64,000 bases of DNA from Croceibacterium ferulae. Lineage in GTDB: Bacteria > Pseudomonadota > Alphaproteobacteria > Sphingomonadales > Sphingomonadaceae. The stretch's first letter is position 1, and each line of letters opens with the position of its first letter. The DNA is taken from positions 310,001-374,000 of the forward strand of contig NZ_QZVQ01000004.1 in the NCBI RefSeq assembly GCF_003660445.1, read 5' to 3'. Both the position numbers and the translations under genes were made by a program. The notes under the pieces are model-generated. The model was not told the DNA's origin. It did no database searches and worked only from the letters and a program-made list of their open reading frames with translations. Positions 34,962 to 43,821 of the stretch are shown here, in pieces.

Positions 34962-36482
34962 CTAAGCCGCTTCCTGCTTGTGGAGGATCACATCGACATG
35001 GGCGATGGCGTATTGGATCGACAAGCGCGAACCCTGGTCGTGGAAGGTGTGCCAGCAGTGATGGAGAAGGGGCAGGAGGTAATCAGCGTCGACTTCTCCC
35101 ACCCCCAAGGTGCGAACAGCTTTGGAGAACACGCGACTATCCTCTTCCGTCGCGGGCTCAGCCAATGTCTTCGAGATGATTGATGATCGCGTCGGCTCAG
35201 CCGATGCTGGCTTCGCTGCACCGAGGGGGACGCTGCGAGAGACAATCCGCCCTTCTTGACGTTTGACCATGTTCGGCTTGGCTCCCTTTTGCGCTTTCAC
35301 CAATGCAGCAGCCGCTTCGTCGGTGAGCCCAACCATGCGGACGAAGGCGAAAACTGGCAGCCAGAGCTTGGTCGTATACGCGAGATGCTCGATGAACAGT
35401 CTCGGCTGAGCCACCGGGGACCGCGTGACAAACGCTTCGATCAGCACGTCATCGTTGACGTGGACGTGATCGACGACTTCTGCCGTCACATCGACTGTCG
35501 CGCCTTGCATCGCCTCCACGTCACCTAATAGGCGCAGCGCAGGGGCACCTTGATCCTCCGAGAAGTGCCCTCTGGAGATAAACTGGAGCTTTGGGATAAG
35601 CGCCTCATCGATGAGGAAACGTCCGGACCGACCCTCAACAAGCCCGGTCTCGACATTCAGAAGGGCGACATTCTCGATGCCAGCCCGATCTATTCGGCGC
35701 AGGATCGAACCCCACTCCCGTCCAGCTTCCTGCTTTTTCTCATTGATGATCGCGGCAAGTTCGGCATGCTTTATGCGCCGGTTCTCACCTGGGTAGCGGA
35801 AGTATATGTCGCCTTCCCGAAGATCACTCCCATCGTCTTTGGTGCATATCAGGGGCCGCTCAGTTGCCTGGGGGACGAAGATCACACCGACGGTTTTCCC
35901 GGCTATTTCCACTTCCTCTTTTTGCCAAAGAGGCACTGGGGTAAGCACAGACATCAGGTATTGATTGAGCCTAGCAGGGTCATACCCCTTCAACTTCCCC
36001 GAGTTTATGCCTACCACTTTCTTGTCGGCATCGCGCACGCCAAACAGAAGCATTCCACCGCGTGCATTAGCGAACGCGGCTATCGCACGGGCGTAGGCAG
36101 CCTTGCTTCCGAAGTTCAGGCTCTCCTTACACTCCAGCCGGTCTGTCTCCTCAATCACCAGTTGGTCGGTGCCTTCTCGGACAGATAGTAGAAGCCGTAG
36201 ATTTACGGGATGAAGCGGGCTCGCCTCCTGAAAAGCCCGGCGCGGGTCTTCAGTCTTGCCAAAGCCCTTCAGATACGTGGAGACCTGAACTTCTTCTGCC
36301 TCTGAAACCTCAGCGAAAGCCTCTCCTTTGGCAATCTCACTCAGTCGATAGGGGTTGATGGTGCGATCCGGCCTACTGAAAAGGGAGATGATTTGATCCT
36401 TGGTATGCTGCTTTCTCATTAGCAACGCCTTGATCAGCGCAACTTCCCAGGTCTCGATGTTGCGCGCCCTTACTTTTGTCAT
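34962..36482 (-). CDS. Winged-helix/AlbA_2 (Schlafen-like) protein
   Basis: 506 residues from an ATG behind GGGGA. Residues about 5-60 look like an HTH (A-L-I-K-A-L-L, K-D-Q-I-I-S-L-F, N-P-Y-R-L-S-E-I). The AlbA_2/Schlafen core follows: R-L-E-C-K-E-S-L-N-F, I-A-A-F-A-N-A-R-G-G-M-L-L-F-G-V-R-D, V-G-I-N, and I-Y-F-R-Y-P-G-E-N-R-R. Acidic and lysine residues of the E-x-K element are intact, as in RNase-active Schlafens. The last 250 residues match nothing I know. It is the upstream gene of the cargo pair; 153 nt separate it from the next start. Confidence 0.82.
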   Translation of the reverse strand: MTKVRARNIETWEVALIKALLMRKQHTKDQIISLFSRPDRTINPYRLSEIAKGEAFAEVSEAEEVQVSTYLKGFGKTEDPRRAFQEASPLHPVNLRLLLSVREGTDQLVIEETDRLECKESLNFGSKAAYARAIAAFANARGGMLLFGVRDADKKVVGINSGKLKGYDPARLNQYLMSVLTPVPLWQKEEVEIAGKTVGVIFVPQATERPLICTKDDGSDLREGDIYFRYPGENRRIKHAELAAIINEKKQEAGREWGSILRRIDRAGIENVALLNVETGLVEGRSGRFLIDEALIPKLQFISRGHFSEDQGAPALRLLGDVEAMQGATVDVTAEVVDHVHVNDDVLIEAFVTRSPVAQPRLFIEHLAYTTKLWLPVFAFVRMVGLTDEAAAALVKAQKGAKPNMVKRQEGRIVSRSVPLGAAKPASAEPTRSSIISKTLAEPATEEDSRVFSKAVRTLGVGEVDADYLLPLLHHCWHTFHDQGSRLSIQYAIAHVDVILHKQEAA

Positions 36483-36724
36483 GAAGTCCCCACGCTTTTG
36501 TGGGAAGCCTAGCGTTGAAGGCGCGAAGGCCAAGCTAAAGATGCGAGATACGCGCGTTTAGGGAGGCGGGAGCCGCCGCTACGATGGGGCTTCTGCGTTC
36601 CGCAAGTGAGCAGGTTGGAGTTGCCCAGCCTACGACGCCGCGTGCCGCCCCTCGCTGTTCTGGCAGCCTTGCACTGCCACACGGGGCTGCTACACAGTCA
36701 TCCGCAGCTGACTTGCCAGATTGA

Positions 36725-36741
36725 CGGTTTTCTGCGGTTTC
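36725..36741 (+). repeat. Right arm of 17-bp inverted repeat
   Basis: CGGTTTTCTGCGGTTTC, the exact reverse complement of 32216-32232, 16 nt inside attR. Confidence 0.7.
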
Positions 36742-36757
36742 TAGTCGTGAGCCCGGC

Positions 36758-36783
36758 AATCCAGCCCTGTCCACCAGCCGGCC
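36758..36783 (+). repeat. attR: second copy of the tRNA-Tyr 3' end
   Basis: Identical over 26 nt to 32180-32205, including the acceptor strand and CCA, but with no tRNA 5' part upstream. Marks the right border of the island, 82 nt before psd. Confidence 0.88.
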
Positions 36784-36865
36784 CCCGTCCGATCAACCGT
36801 TGCCCAGCGGCGCCGAGCGGCGCCAATGGGTTGTGGTGCCCGGTTCGTGGCCCTAAGCACCACCG

Positions 36866-37618
36866 ATGGCTGGCGAATTGCTTGATAATCGTGGGCGCGG
36901 GGCGGCTGCATGGTCGTGGCCGTCGATCCACCCGGAGGGACGCAAATTCGGGCTGATCGCGGTTGCGGTGGCGCTGTTCTTCCTGCTGGGTCTGGATTGG
37001 GAGATAGTCGGCTGGCCGCTGCTGTGCCTGTCGGCGGGCGTGTTCGCCTTTTTCCGTGATCCGGAACGCGTCGTTCCGCAGGGCGAGGATCTGATTGTCG
37101 CGCCGGCTGACGGCCTGGTCACTCAGATCAGCAGCGTGCTGCCGCCGGTTGAACTGCAAGTGCCCGATGCTGCGGGGCGGCCGGGCCTCGGCAGCGCGCC
37201 GGTGACGCGCATCTCCATCTTCATGTCCATGTTCGACGTGCACATCAACCGCGCCCCATCGGGCGGGACGGTCCGCCGCGTCGTCTACATTCCCGGCAAG
37301 TTCGTAAACGCCGATCTCGACAAGGCGAGCGAGGACAATGAGCGGCAGCATCTGCTGATCGAGCGGGCCGATGGCGTGGCGATCGGCTGCACGCAGATCG
37401 CCGGCCTGGTGGCGCGGCGTATCGTGCCGTTCGTGAAGCCGGGCGACATCGTCGCGACAGGCCAGCGCATCGGCCTGATCCGGTTCGGCAGCAGGGTCGA
37501 TGTCTACCTGCCCGCCGGCACCGACGCGCGGGTGGTGCTGGGGCAGAAGACCGTCTGCGGCGAAACCGTGCTGGCGGAACTTGGGCAGCAGTGCCTGATT
37601 GAAGGGGTCTGCCAATGA
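36866..37618 (+). CDS. psd: Phosphatidylserine decarboxylase
   Basis: A 250-residue short-type proenzyme. Two hydrophobic stretches at about 28-62 anchor it; F-R-D-P-E-R, A-P-A-D-G-L-V and [11 protein letters not shown] follow. R-F-G-S-R-V-D-V contains the self-cleavage site G208-S209, which yields the pyruvoyl group. It makes phosphatidylethanolamine from phosphatidylserine in the inner membrane. pssA, supplying its substrate, begins 19 nt downstream, so the pair forms an operon. Confidence 0.96.
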   Translation: MAGELLDNRGRGAAAWSWPSIHPEGRKFGLIAVAVALFFLLGLDWEIVGWPLLCLSAGVFAFFRDPERVVPQGEDLIVAPADGLVTQISSVLPPVELQVPDAAGRPGLGSAPVTRISIFMSMFDVHINRAPSGGTVRRVVYIPGKFVNADLDKASEDNERQHLLIERADGVAIGCTQIAGLVARRIVPFVKPGDIVATGQRIGLIRFGSRVDVYLPAGTDARVVLGQKTVCGETVLAELGQQCLIEGVCQ

Positions 37619-37637
37619 ATTCGGGGACGGTGCGCAC

Positions 37638-38552
37638 ATGAACGAGGTGGACGAAGGCTGGCTCGGCCCCAAGGCCAGCGAAGACGACGATCGCCTGACG
37701 CCTGACAGCGGGGCGGCGCGGCGTCCTGCACGCGGGCTGGCCCTGCGTGCGCTGGTGCCGAACGCCATCACTGCCGCAGCCTTGTGTTCCGGTCTGACAG
37801 GCATCCGCTTCGGCATCACCGGCGAGTGGGAGCGTGCGGTGTTCGCCATCATCCTGGCTGGCATGCTGGACGGGATCGACGGGCGCATCGCCCGGTTGCT
37901 GAAGGCGCAGTCCCGCTTCGGTGCGGAACTGGACAGCCTGGCCGATTCGCTCAGCTTCGGCATGGCGCCCGCCTTGGTGCTGTTCCTGTGGTCGCTGCAG
38001 GATCTGCCACGCTTCGGCTGGTTCGCATCCCTGGCGTTCGCCATCTGCTGTGCCCTGCGACTCGCCCGTTTCAACGCCCGGATCGATCTGGAGGAGCAGC
38101 CGCATAAATCGGCCGGCTTCCTGACCGGCGTGCCCGCGCCGCTCGGTGCCGGTCTGGCGTTCCTGCCGCTCTACCTCTGGCTTGCCAGCGGGGAGCCGGT
38201 GTTCCGCGAACCTGTGCTGGTGGCACTGTGGACTGCTGTGGTCGCCGGGCTGATGATCTCCAACCTCGCCACGCTCAGCTGGACCTCGTTCCGGCCACAT
38301 TCCAGCATCCGGCTGGGGGCCATTGCCCTTGCTGGCCTTCTGTTCGCAGCCCTGCTTACAGAGCCGTGGGCCACGCTGGCGGTGCTGTGCATCATCTACC
38401 TGGCGCTGATCCCGGTCGGGATCGTCCGCTACGGCCGCCTCAGGCGGCAGCGGAGCGGGCGCGGCCCGACACAGGAAGGTGCCGCATCCCGCGCTGCACC
38501 TGTGGCACCCGTCGGCGTTGGCCCTGCGGCCGATCCGCCCTTGGGCCAGTAA
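37638..38552 (+). CDS. pssA: CDP-diacylglycerol-serine O-phosphatidyltransferase
   Basis: About 304 residues. The CDP-alcohol phosphatidyltransferase signature D-G-x2-A-R-x8-G-x3-D-x3-D is read from L-D-G-I-D-G-R-I-A-R through F-G-A-E-L-D-S-L-A-D, near residue 80. Several membrane helices follow. It joins CDP-diacylglycerol and serine. The ATG at 37638 is chosen; a TTG overlapping psd is an alternative. The C-terminal tail is low-complexity and its 3' end overlaps a convergent small frame. Confidence 0.95.
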   Translation: MNEVDEGWLGPKASEDDDRLTPDSGAARRPARGLALRALVPNAITAAALCSGLTGIRFGITGEWERAVFAIILAGMLDGIDGRIARLLKAQSRFGAELDSLADSLSFGMAPALVLFLWSLQDLPRFGWFASLAFAICCALRLARFNARIDLEEQPHKSAGFLTGVPAPLGAGLAFLPLYLWLASGEPVFREPVLVALWTAVVAGLMISNLATLSWTSFRPHSSIRLGAIALAGLLFAALLTEPWATLAVLCIIYLALIPVGIVRYGRLRRQRSGRGPTQEGAASRAAPVAPVGVGPAADPPLGQ

Positions 38553-38715
38553 GTGCCGTGACGGTCCGGCGGACCGTCACCATCCGATAGTGCACCTGGC
38601 CGGCAAGGCCATGCGGCCCCAGCAGCACCTGGGCGCTGCCGAACATCGTGCGCACAGCATCGGCAATCATCAGCAGCGCGGCGAGCGCGACGGCAGCAAA
38701 CAGCAGGGCGAACAT
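38440..38715 (-). CDS. Possible small membrane protein
   Basis: A 91-residue frame starting M-F-A-L-L-F-A-A-V-A-L-A-A-L-L-M-I-A-D, one clear membrane helix, then V-R-T-M-F-G-S-A-Q-V-L-L-G-P and a basic tail. GAGG lies 9 nt before this ATG. It overlaps the pssA 3' end by 113 nt on the opposite strand, so the tail may be an antisense artefact. No family recognised; the helix region outside pssA is the better-supported part. Confidence 0.45.
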   Translation of the reverse strand: MFALLFAAVALAALLMIADAVRTMFGSAQVLLGPHGLAGQVHYRMVTVRRTVTALTGPRADRPQGQRRRVPQVQRGMRHLPVSGRARSAAA

Positions 38716-38724
38716 GGCGGTCAT

Positions 38725-39013
38725 CCTCGAAGCTTTCGCGTGACCGGTCACACCGACCGACTCACGCTCACAATGTTCCCTATCTGTTCCGGCTCGTCAA
38801 GGCCGACGTCTCAGGCTCGCTCCGGAGCTTTAACGCTGGCATTGCGCCACCTGATCGCATAAGGGCAGCGCCGTCACCGTCATGCCTCGACTCGGAAGAG
38901 CGGGCTTGCGGCGGCAAATTCACATGGAAGGCCGACATACCGGTGCCGTGCTCGTGCAGTCGCGCGAACAGGGTTCCCCGCCTTCCAGAGGACGAACCGG
39001 AAAGGAATTACCT
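38725..39013. other. Leader region of rpsB, no gene seen
   Basis: This gap has no reading frame I can support. It should carry the rpsB-tsf promoter and leader. An A-rich GGAAAGGAATT ribosome site precedes the rpsB ATG. I could not identify a known leader motif by eye. Confidence 0.4.
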
Positions 39014-39808
39014 ATGGCGGTACCCACCGTCTCCATGCACCAACTGATCGAGGCCGGCGCTCACTTCGGCCACCAGACGCACCGCTGGAACCCGCGGATG
39101 AAGCCGTACATCTTCGGCGCGCGCAATGGCGTTCACATCATCGACCTGTCGCAGACCGTGCCGCTGATGGCGCGTGCGCTCGACTTCGTCTCGGCCACAT
39201 CCCGCGCGGGCGGCAAGGTGCTGTTCGTCGGCACCAAGCGTCAGGCGCAGGAGCCGATCGCCCAGGCCGCGCGCGCCTGCGGCCAGCATTTCGTCAACCA
39301 TCGCTGGCTGGGCGGCATGCTGACCAACTGGCGCACGATCAGCCTGTCCATCAAGCGCCTGAAGACGCTGGAAGAGCAGCTCGGCGGTGACACGGCCGGC
39401 CTGACCAAGAAGGAAGTGCTGCAGCTGACGCGTGAGCGGGACAAGCTGGAAATGTCGCTCGGCGGTATCCGCGACATGGGCGGCATTCCCGACGTGATGT
39501 TCGTGATCGACGCCAACAAGGAAGAGCTGGCGATCAAGGAAGCCAACGTGCTCGGCATTCCGGTCGTTGCCGTTCTCGACACCAATGTCGATCCCAGCGG
39601 CATCGCCTTCCCGATCCCGGGCAATGACGATGCCAGCCGCGCCGTGCGCCTGTATTGCGAGGCGATTGCCGCCGCCGCCAGCCAGGGTCGCACGCAGGGC
39701 GTGGTGGATTCGGGTGCCGATTTCGGCGCGATGGATCTGCCCCCTGAAGAGGCCGAGATCGCCGCGCCCGCCGCTGCCGAAGCGCCGGCCACGCCTGCCG
39801 AGGCGTAA
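39014..39808 (+). CDS. rpsB: 30S ribosomal protein S2
   Basis: 264 residues: [20 protein letters not shown] near the start, [20 protein letters not shown] and D-T-N-V-D-P are the S2 signatures. An alanine/proline/glutamate tail extends the C-terminus beyond the E. coli length. It starts the conserved rpsB-tsf-pyrH-frr order. The upstream in-frame ATG is discounted because the S2 N-terminus begins at 39014. Confidence 0.98.
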   Translation: MAVPTVSMHQLIEAGAHFGHQTHRWNPRMKPYIFGARNGVHIIDLSQTVPLMARALDFVSATSRAGGKVLFVGTKRQAQEPIAQAARACGQHFVNHRWLGGMLTNWRTISLSIKRLKTLEEQLGGDTAGLTKKEVLQLTRERDKLEMSLGGIRDMGGIPDVMFVIDANKEELAIKEANVLGIPVVAVLDTNVDPSGIAFPIPGNDDASRAVRLYCEAIAAAASQGRTQGVVDSGADFGAMDLPPEEAEIAAPAAAEAPATPAEA

Positions 39809-39905
39809 GGCCCCCGTCATATTGGCGGATCAGAGCGCCGGCCTGCGGCATCCACACGGATGCGCCCGGGCCGGCGCCCGTTAACATTCAAGAGGATTAC
39901 CGATC

Positions 39906-40832
39906 ATGGCAGCTTACACCGCCGCTGACGTCAAGAACCTGCGCGAACGTACGGGCGCGGGCATGATGGACTGCAAGAAGGCGTTGTCCGAAACCAATGG
40001 CGACGTGGAAGCCGCGGTCGACGCGCTGCGCGCCAAGGGTCTTGCCGCCGCGCAGAAGAAGTCCAGCCGCACCGCGGCCGAAGGTCTGGTCGGCGTCGCC
40101 GTCGAGGGCCTGAAGGGCGTGGCGGTGGAAGTGAACTCCGAGACCGACTTCGTCGCCAAGAACGACCAGTTCCAGGATTTCGTCCGCAAGGTCACCAGCG
40201 TCGCGCTGACGCAGGACAGCGACGATGTCGAGACGCTGAAGGCGGCCGGCTATCCCGGCGGTGGCACCGTGGCCGACAAGCTGACCGACAATGTCGCCAC
40301 CATCGGCGAGAACCAGCAGCTGCGCCGCGCGAAGAGCGTTTCGGTCAGCAGCGGCCTGGTCGTGCCGTACATGCACAATGCGCAGGCGCCGAACCTGGGC
40401 AAGATCGGCGTGCTGGTCGCGCTGGAGAGCGAAGCCGGCGCCGATGTGCTGGAGCCGCTGGGCAAGCAGATCGCGATGCACATTGCTGCCGCATTCCCGC
40501 AGGCGCTGGACGCCGACAGCCTGGATGCCGACGTGATCGAGCGTGAGCGCGCGATCGCCCGCGAGAAGGCGGCCGAGAGCGGCAAGCCCGAAGCCGTGCA
40601 GGAAAAGATGGTCGATGGCGCGGTGAAGAAGTTCGCCAAGGAGAACGCGCTTCTCAGCCAGCTGTTCGTGATGGACAACAAGACGACCATCGCTGACGTC
40701 GTGGCGCAGGCCGGCAAGGAAGCCGGCAAGCCGATCACGCTGGTCGACTATGTCCGTTACCAGCTGGGCGAAGGCATCGAGAAGGAGCAGACGGACTTCG
40801 CTGCCGAGGTCGCTGCTGCCGTCAAGGGCTGA
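39906..40832 (+). CDS. tsf: Elongation factor Ts
   Basis: 308 residues with [19 protein letters not shown] at the N-terminus, [12 protein letters not shown], and the paired core subdomains. It exchanges GDP for GTP on EF-Tu. It follows rpsB by about 97 nt and ends at a strong terminator, so rpsB-tsf is probably one transcript separate from pyrH-frr. Confidence 0.98.
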   Translation: MAAYTAADVKNLRERTGAGMMDCKKALSETNGDVEAAVDALRAKGLAAAQKKSSRTAAEGLVGVAVEGLKGVAVEVNSETDFVAKNDQFQDFVRKVTSVALTQDSDDVETLKAAGYPGGGTVADKLTDNVATIGENQQLRRAKSVSVSSGLVVPYMHNAQAPNLGKIGVLVALESEAGADVLEPLGKQIAMHIAAAFPQALDADSLDADVIERERAIAREKAAESGKPEAVQEKMVDGAVKKFAKENALLSQLFVMDNKTTIADVVAQAGKEAGKPITLVDYVRYQLGEGIEKEQTDFAAEVAAAVKG

Positions 40833-40853
40833 ACCAGCCGACGAACAGATGTG

Positions 40854-40889
40854 ACGGCCGCCGGGGCGCGAAGCTCCGGCGGCCGTTTT
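40854..40889 (+). terminator. Rho-independent terminator after tsf
   Basis: ACGGCCGCCGG (40854-40864) pairs perfectly with CCGGCGGCCGT (40876-40886), followed by TTTT. An 11-bp stem ending in a T run is a classical terminator. Confidence 0.92.
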
Positions 40890-41022
40890 CATGTGCGGTC
40901 GGGCTCCTGTGCCCCTACTCTTGCCGGTGACCCCTCTTGGCAGTCACCCCGCGCGCTCTATAAGGGCGCAAGCAACCCCCAACACCGCCCGCCAACGCCA
41001 CTGCCCGGAGTACCCCGCATCC

Positions 41023-41757
41023 ATGTCCGTTTCCGCGCAGATGCCGCCTGTTCGACGCGTCCTGCTGAAGCTGTCGGGCGAGGTGCTGATGGGCGAGAAG
41101 CAGTTCGGCATCGACACGGACTTCGTGGCGGAACTGGCGGCGGAGGTGAAGGCCGCGCGGGATACCGGGCTGGAGCTGTGCCTGGTGATCGGCGGCGGCA
41201 ACATTTTCCGCGGCATGGCCGGTGCGGCGCAGGGCATGGAGCGCGCCCAGGCCGATTACATGGGCATGCTGGCCACGGTGATGAACGCCCTTGCCATGCA
41301 GAGCGCGCTGGAGAAGCTGGGCGTTGAGACCCGGGTGCAATCTGCAGTGCAGATGGACCAGGTGTGCGAGCCGGTGATCCGTCGCCGGGCCGAGCGGCAT
41401 CTGGCGAAGGGCCGCGTGGTGATCTTCGCGGCGGGTGTCGGCGCACCTTATTTCACCACCGATTCCGGTGCAGCGCTACGAGCGGCCGAGATGCAGTGCG
41501 ACGCGCTGCTGAAGGGCACCAGCGTGGATGGCGTGTACGACGCCGATCCGAAGAAGGATCCGACGGCCAAGCGTTTCGAAACAGTCACCTACGACCGGGT
41601 TCTGGGTGACAATCTGAAGGTGATGGATGCCTCCGCCGTGGCGCTGTGCCGCGACAACCGGATCCCGATCGTGGTGTTCTCCATCCGCGAAAAGGGCAAT
41701 CTGGCGCGCGTGCTGGCGGGCGAGGGCGTCCAGACGATCGTGCAAGGGGAAGCCTGA
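41023..41757 (+). CDS. pyrH: UMP kinase
   Basis: 244 residues. [13 protein letters not shown] near the start, [21 protein letters not shown] and the D-G-V-Y-D-A-D-P-K loop are UMP kinase motifs. It phosphorylates UMP, the first committed step to UTP and CTP. Its stop overlaps the frr start (TGATG), starting a long tightly packed run of genes through fabZ. The ATG at 41023 matches the family N-terminus. Confidence 0.97.
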   Translation: MSVSAQMPPVRRVLLKLSGEVLMGEKQFGIDTDFVAELAAEVKAARDTGLELCLVIGGGNIFRGMAGAAQGMERAQADYMGMLATVMNALAMQSALEKLGVETRVQSAVQMDQVCEPVIRRRAERHLAKGRVVIFAAGVGAPYFTTDSGAALRAAEMQCDALLKGTSVDGVYDADPKKDPTAKRFETVTYDRVLGDNLKVMDASAVALCRDNRIPIVVFSIREKGNLARVLAGEGVQTIVQGEA

Positions 41758-42317
41758 TGGCGCAGAAGTATGACAAGGCCGACGTCGAGCGGCGGATGAA
41801 CGGTGCAGTGGACAGCCTGAAGAGCGATCTGTCGGGCCTGCGCACGGGCCGCGCCAATGTGGCGCTGCTCGATCCGGTGATGGTGGAGGTCTATGGCGCG
41901 CTGATGCCGCTGAACCAGGTTGCCACTGTCTCCGCGCCCGAGCCGCGCATGCTGAGCGTGCAGGTGTGGGACCGGTCCAACGTGATCCCGGTGGAGAAGG
42001 GCATCGCCCGTTCCAACCTGGGCCTCAACCCCAGCATCGACGGCCAGACGTTGCGCCTGCCGCTGCCCGATCTGACGGAAGAGCGCCGCAAGGACCTGGC
42101 CAAGCTGGCCGGCAAATATGCCGAGGGCGCCAAGATCGCCATCCGCAACGTCCGTCGCGATGCGATGGAGCTGCTGAAGGATGACGAGAAGAAGAAGCAG
42201 ATCAGCGAGGATGATCGCAAGCGGCTGGAGGACGAGGTCCAGACCATCACCGATCGCTTCGTGAAGGATGTCGATGCCGCCACGGAGGCAAAGGAAAAGG
42301 AAATCCTGCAGCGGTGA
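41757..42317 (+). CDS. frr: Ribosome recycling factor
   Basis: 186 residues, the usual size. L-R-T-G-R-A-N-V-A-L-L-D-P, G-A-L-M-P-L-N-Q-V-A-T-V, L-G-L-N-P-S-I-D-G-Q-T-L-R-L-P-L-P and L-T-E-E-R-R-K-D-L are canonical, followed by the long charged C-terminal helix. With EF-G it splits the post-termination ribosome. Overlaps pyrH by 1 nt and uppS by 4 nt. Confidence 0.98.
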   Translation: MAQKYDKADVERRMNGAVDSLKSDLSGLRTGRANVALLDPVMVEVYGALMPLNQVATVSAPEPRMLSVQVWDRSNVIPVEKGIARSNLGLNPSIDGQTLRLPLPDLTEERRKDLAKLAGKYAEGAKIAIRNVRRDAMELLKDDEKKKQISEDDRKRLEDEVQTITDRFVKDVDAATEAKEKEILQR

Positions 42318-43054
42318 GTGATGGAGCGGCTCCGCTGGGCGCTATGGACGCTGCCGCGGCGCCCGGCATGCGTGCAGGGGCAGGGCATGGCGCACGTCAT
42401 GTCGCCATCATCATGGACGGCAATGGTCGCTGGGCCCGCCGCTTCCACCTGCCGCGGGCCATGGGGCACCGGCGTGGCGTGGAGGCGGTGCGCCGCCTTG
42501 TGCGATCGCTGGGTCCTATGGGGCTGGAGTGCCTGACGCTGTACGCCTTCTCCGCGGAGAACTGGAAGCGGCCGGAGGATGAGGTCAGCGACCTGATGGG
42601 CCTGATGCGCAGCTTTATCCGATCCGACCTGCCGGAATTCATCGCCAATGATGTCCGGCTGAGGATCATCGGTGATTACAAAGCCTTGGCGCCCGACATT
42701 GTGGAAATGCTGGAGGACGCGCTGGCGCGTACAGCCGGGGGATCACGCACCCTGGCAGTGGCGCTGAACTATGGCTCGCAACAGGAAATCGCCCGGGCCG
42801 CCAGCAAGGCGGCAGCCGCCGGGGCCATTACTGCCGACAGCATCGCAGCCAATCTCGACACCGCCGACCTGCCGCCGCTGGACCTGCTGATCCGCACCAG
42901 TGGGGAGGTGCGGCTGTCCAATTTCCTGCTGTGGCAGGCCGCTTATGCCGAAATGTGGTTCACGGACGTGCTGTGGCCCGATTTCACCCCCGCCCATCTG
43001 GAAGAGGCGCTGACCAGCTTCGCCAATCGGGAGCGGCGCTTTGGCGGGCGTTGA
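42314..43054 (+). CDS. uppS: Undecaprenyl diphosphate synthase (cis-prenyltransferase)
   Basis: 246 residues from a GTG inside the frr stop. [13 protein letters not shown] carries the catalytic aspartate, G-H-R-R-G is the diphosphate-binding turn, [10 protein letters not shown] and the C-terminal [19 protein letters not shown] complete the family. It makes the lipid carrier for peptidoglycan and polysaccharide synthesis. A glycine/alanine-rich extension of about 25 residues precedes the core. Confidence 0.96.
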   Translation: MSDGAAPLGAMDAAAAPGMRAGAGHGARHVAIIMDGNGRWARRFHLPRAMGHRRGVEAVRRLVRSLGPMGLECLTLYAFSAENWKRPEDEVSDLMGLMRSFIRSDLPEFIANDVRLRIIGDYKALAPDIVEMLEDALARTAGGSRTLAVALNYGSQQEIARAASKAAAAGAITADSIAANLDTADLPPLDLLIRTSGEVRLSNFLLWQAAYAEMWFTDVLWPDFTPAHLEEALTSFANRERRFGGR

Positions 43055-43814
43055 GGCACCAGAGCGCAAGCGCGACCGGCTGAAGGCGCGCGCGCTCCGC
43101 TACGCTGCGGTTCCGCTGGCGGTGCGTACGGGGGATCTGCCCAAGCGGCTCGGCTCTGCAATCGTGATGCTGGTGCTGGCTGGCGGAGCGCTGGCGCTGG
43201 GCGGGGCGGTGCTGCAGGGCTTCCTCGCGCTGGTGGCGTTGGCAGCCCTGGGTGAGGCGGTTCGACTGGTCCTGCGGGCAGCGCCCGGCGGGCGCTTGCG
43301 CGTTGCCGGCATGGTCATCGCCACGCTCTACATCGGGCTCGGCGCCGCCTTCCTGATGCAGATGCCGCGGGCCGTTCTGGTGGTGACGGTGGTGACGGTG
43401 ATCGCTACCGATACCGGGGCCTATTTCACCGGGCGCACGATCGGCGGCCCGCGTATCGCGCCGCGGATCAGCCCATCCAAGACATGGGCGGGCCTGGCCG
43501 GCGGGATGGTTGCGGCGGGGCTGTGGCTGGCGATTGTGGCGGCACTGCTGGAGCAAGCCATGCGGGCGCTGTCGCCAAGCGAGCCGGTCGGCCTCGCGCC
43601 AGGGCAGATGCTGGCAGGCGCGCTGATCGGAGCGGGCCTGGCCATTGCGGCGCAGGCGGGCGACTTCCTGGAAAGCTGGCTGAAGCGCAAGGCCGCGGTG
43701 AAGGATTCGTCGCGGCTGATCCCTGGTCATGGCGGCGTGCTGGACCGGGTCGACGGGATCATTCCGGTCGCGCTTATCGTCGGCTTGCTCGGCCATTACG
43801 GCGACGTCTGGTGA
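43041..43814 (+). CDS. cdsA: Phosphatidate cytidylyltransferase
   Basis: 257 residues from a TTG that overlaps uppS by 14 nt. Multiple membrane helices; D-T-G-A-Y-F-T-G-R and P-S-K-T-W-A-G are conserved, and the signature [11 protein letters not shown] ... [11 protein letters not shown] closes the protein. It makes CDP-diacylglycerol, the precursor used by PssA a few kilobases upstream. Start codon choice is tentative. Confidence 0.95.
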   Translation: MAGVEAPERKRDRLKARALRYAAVPLAVRTGDLPKRLGSAIVMLVLAGGALALGGAVLQGFLALVALAALGEAVRLVLRAAPGGRLRVAGMVIATLYIGLGAAFLMQMPRAVLVVTVVTVIATDTGAYFTGRTIGGPRIAPRISPSKTWAGLAGGMVAAGLWLAIVAALLEQAMRALSPSEPVGLAPGQMLAGALIGAGLAIAAQAGDFLESWLKRKAAVKDSSRLIPGHGGVLDRVDGIIPVALIVGLLGHYGDVW

Positions 43815-43821
43815 TGGCCGG

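Larger units (their letters stand above)
32180..36783 (+). mobile_element. Small tRNA-Tyr-integrated island with putative defence cargo
   Basis: Bounded by a 26-bp direct repeat of the tRNA-Tyr 3' end (32180-32205 and 36758-36783). Just inside both borders lie 17-bp perfect inverted repeats (32216-32232 and 36725-36741). Inside are an N-terminal integrase remnant next to the tRNA, a polymerase-palm-like fragment, and a two-gene minus-strand cargo whose base composition is clearly lower in GC than the flanks. No intact integrase remains, so it is probably immobile. 36483-36757, the right end, holds no gene I can support. Confidence 0.85.

Noticed and set aside
34980-35528. Plus-strand frames over the AlbA_2 gene
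   Set aside because: Antisense of the Schlafen-like gene; no ribosome sites or motifs.
36535-36774. 79-codon minus-strand frame at the right end of the island
   Set aside because: It runs through attR and the inverted repeat, and its translation has no hydrophobic pattern or motif.
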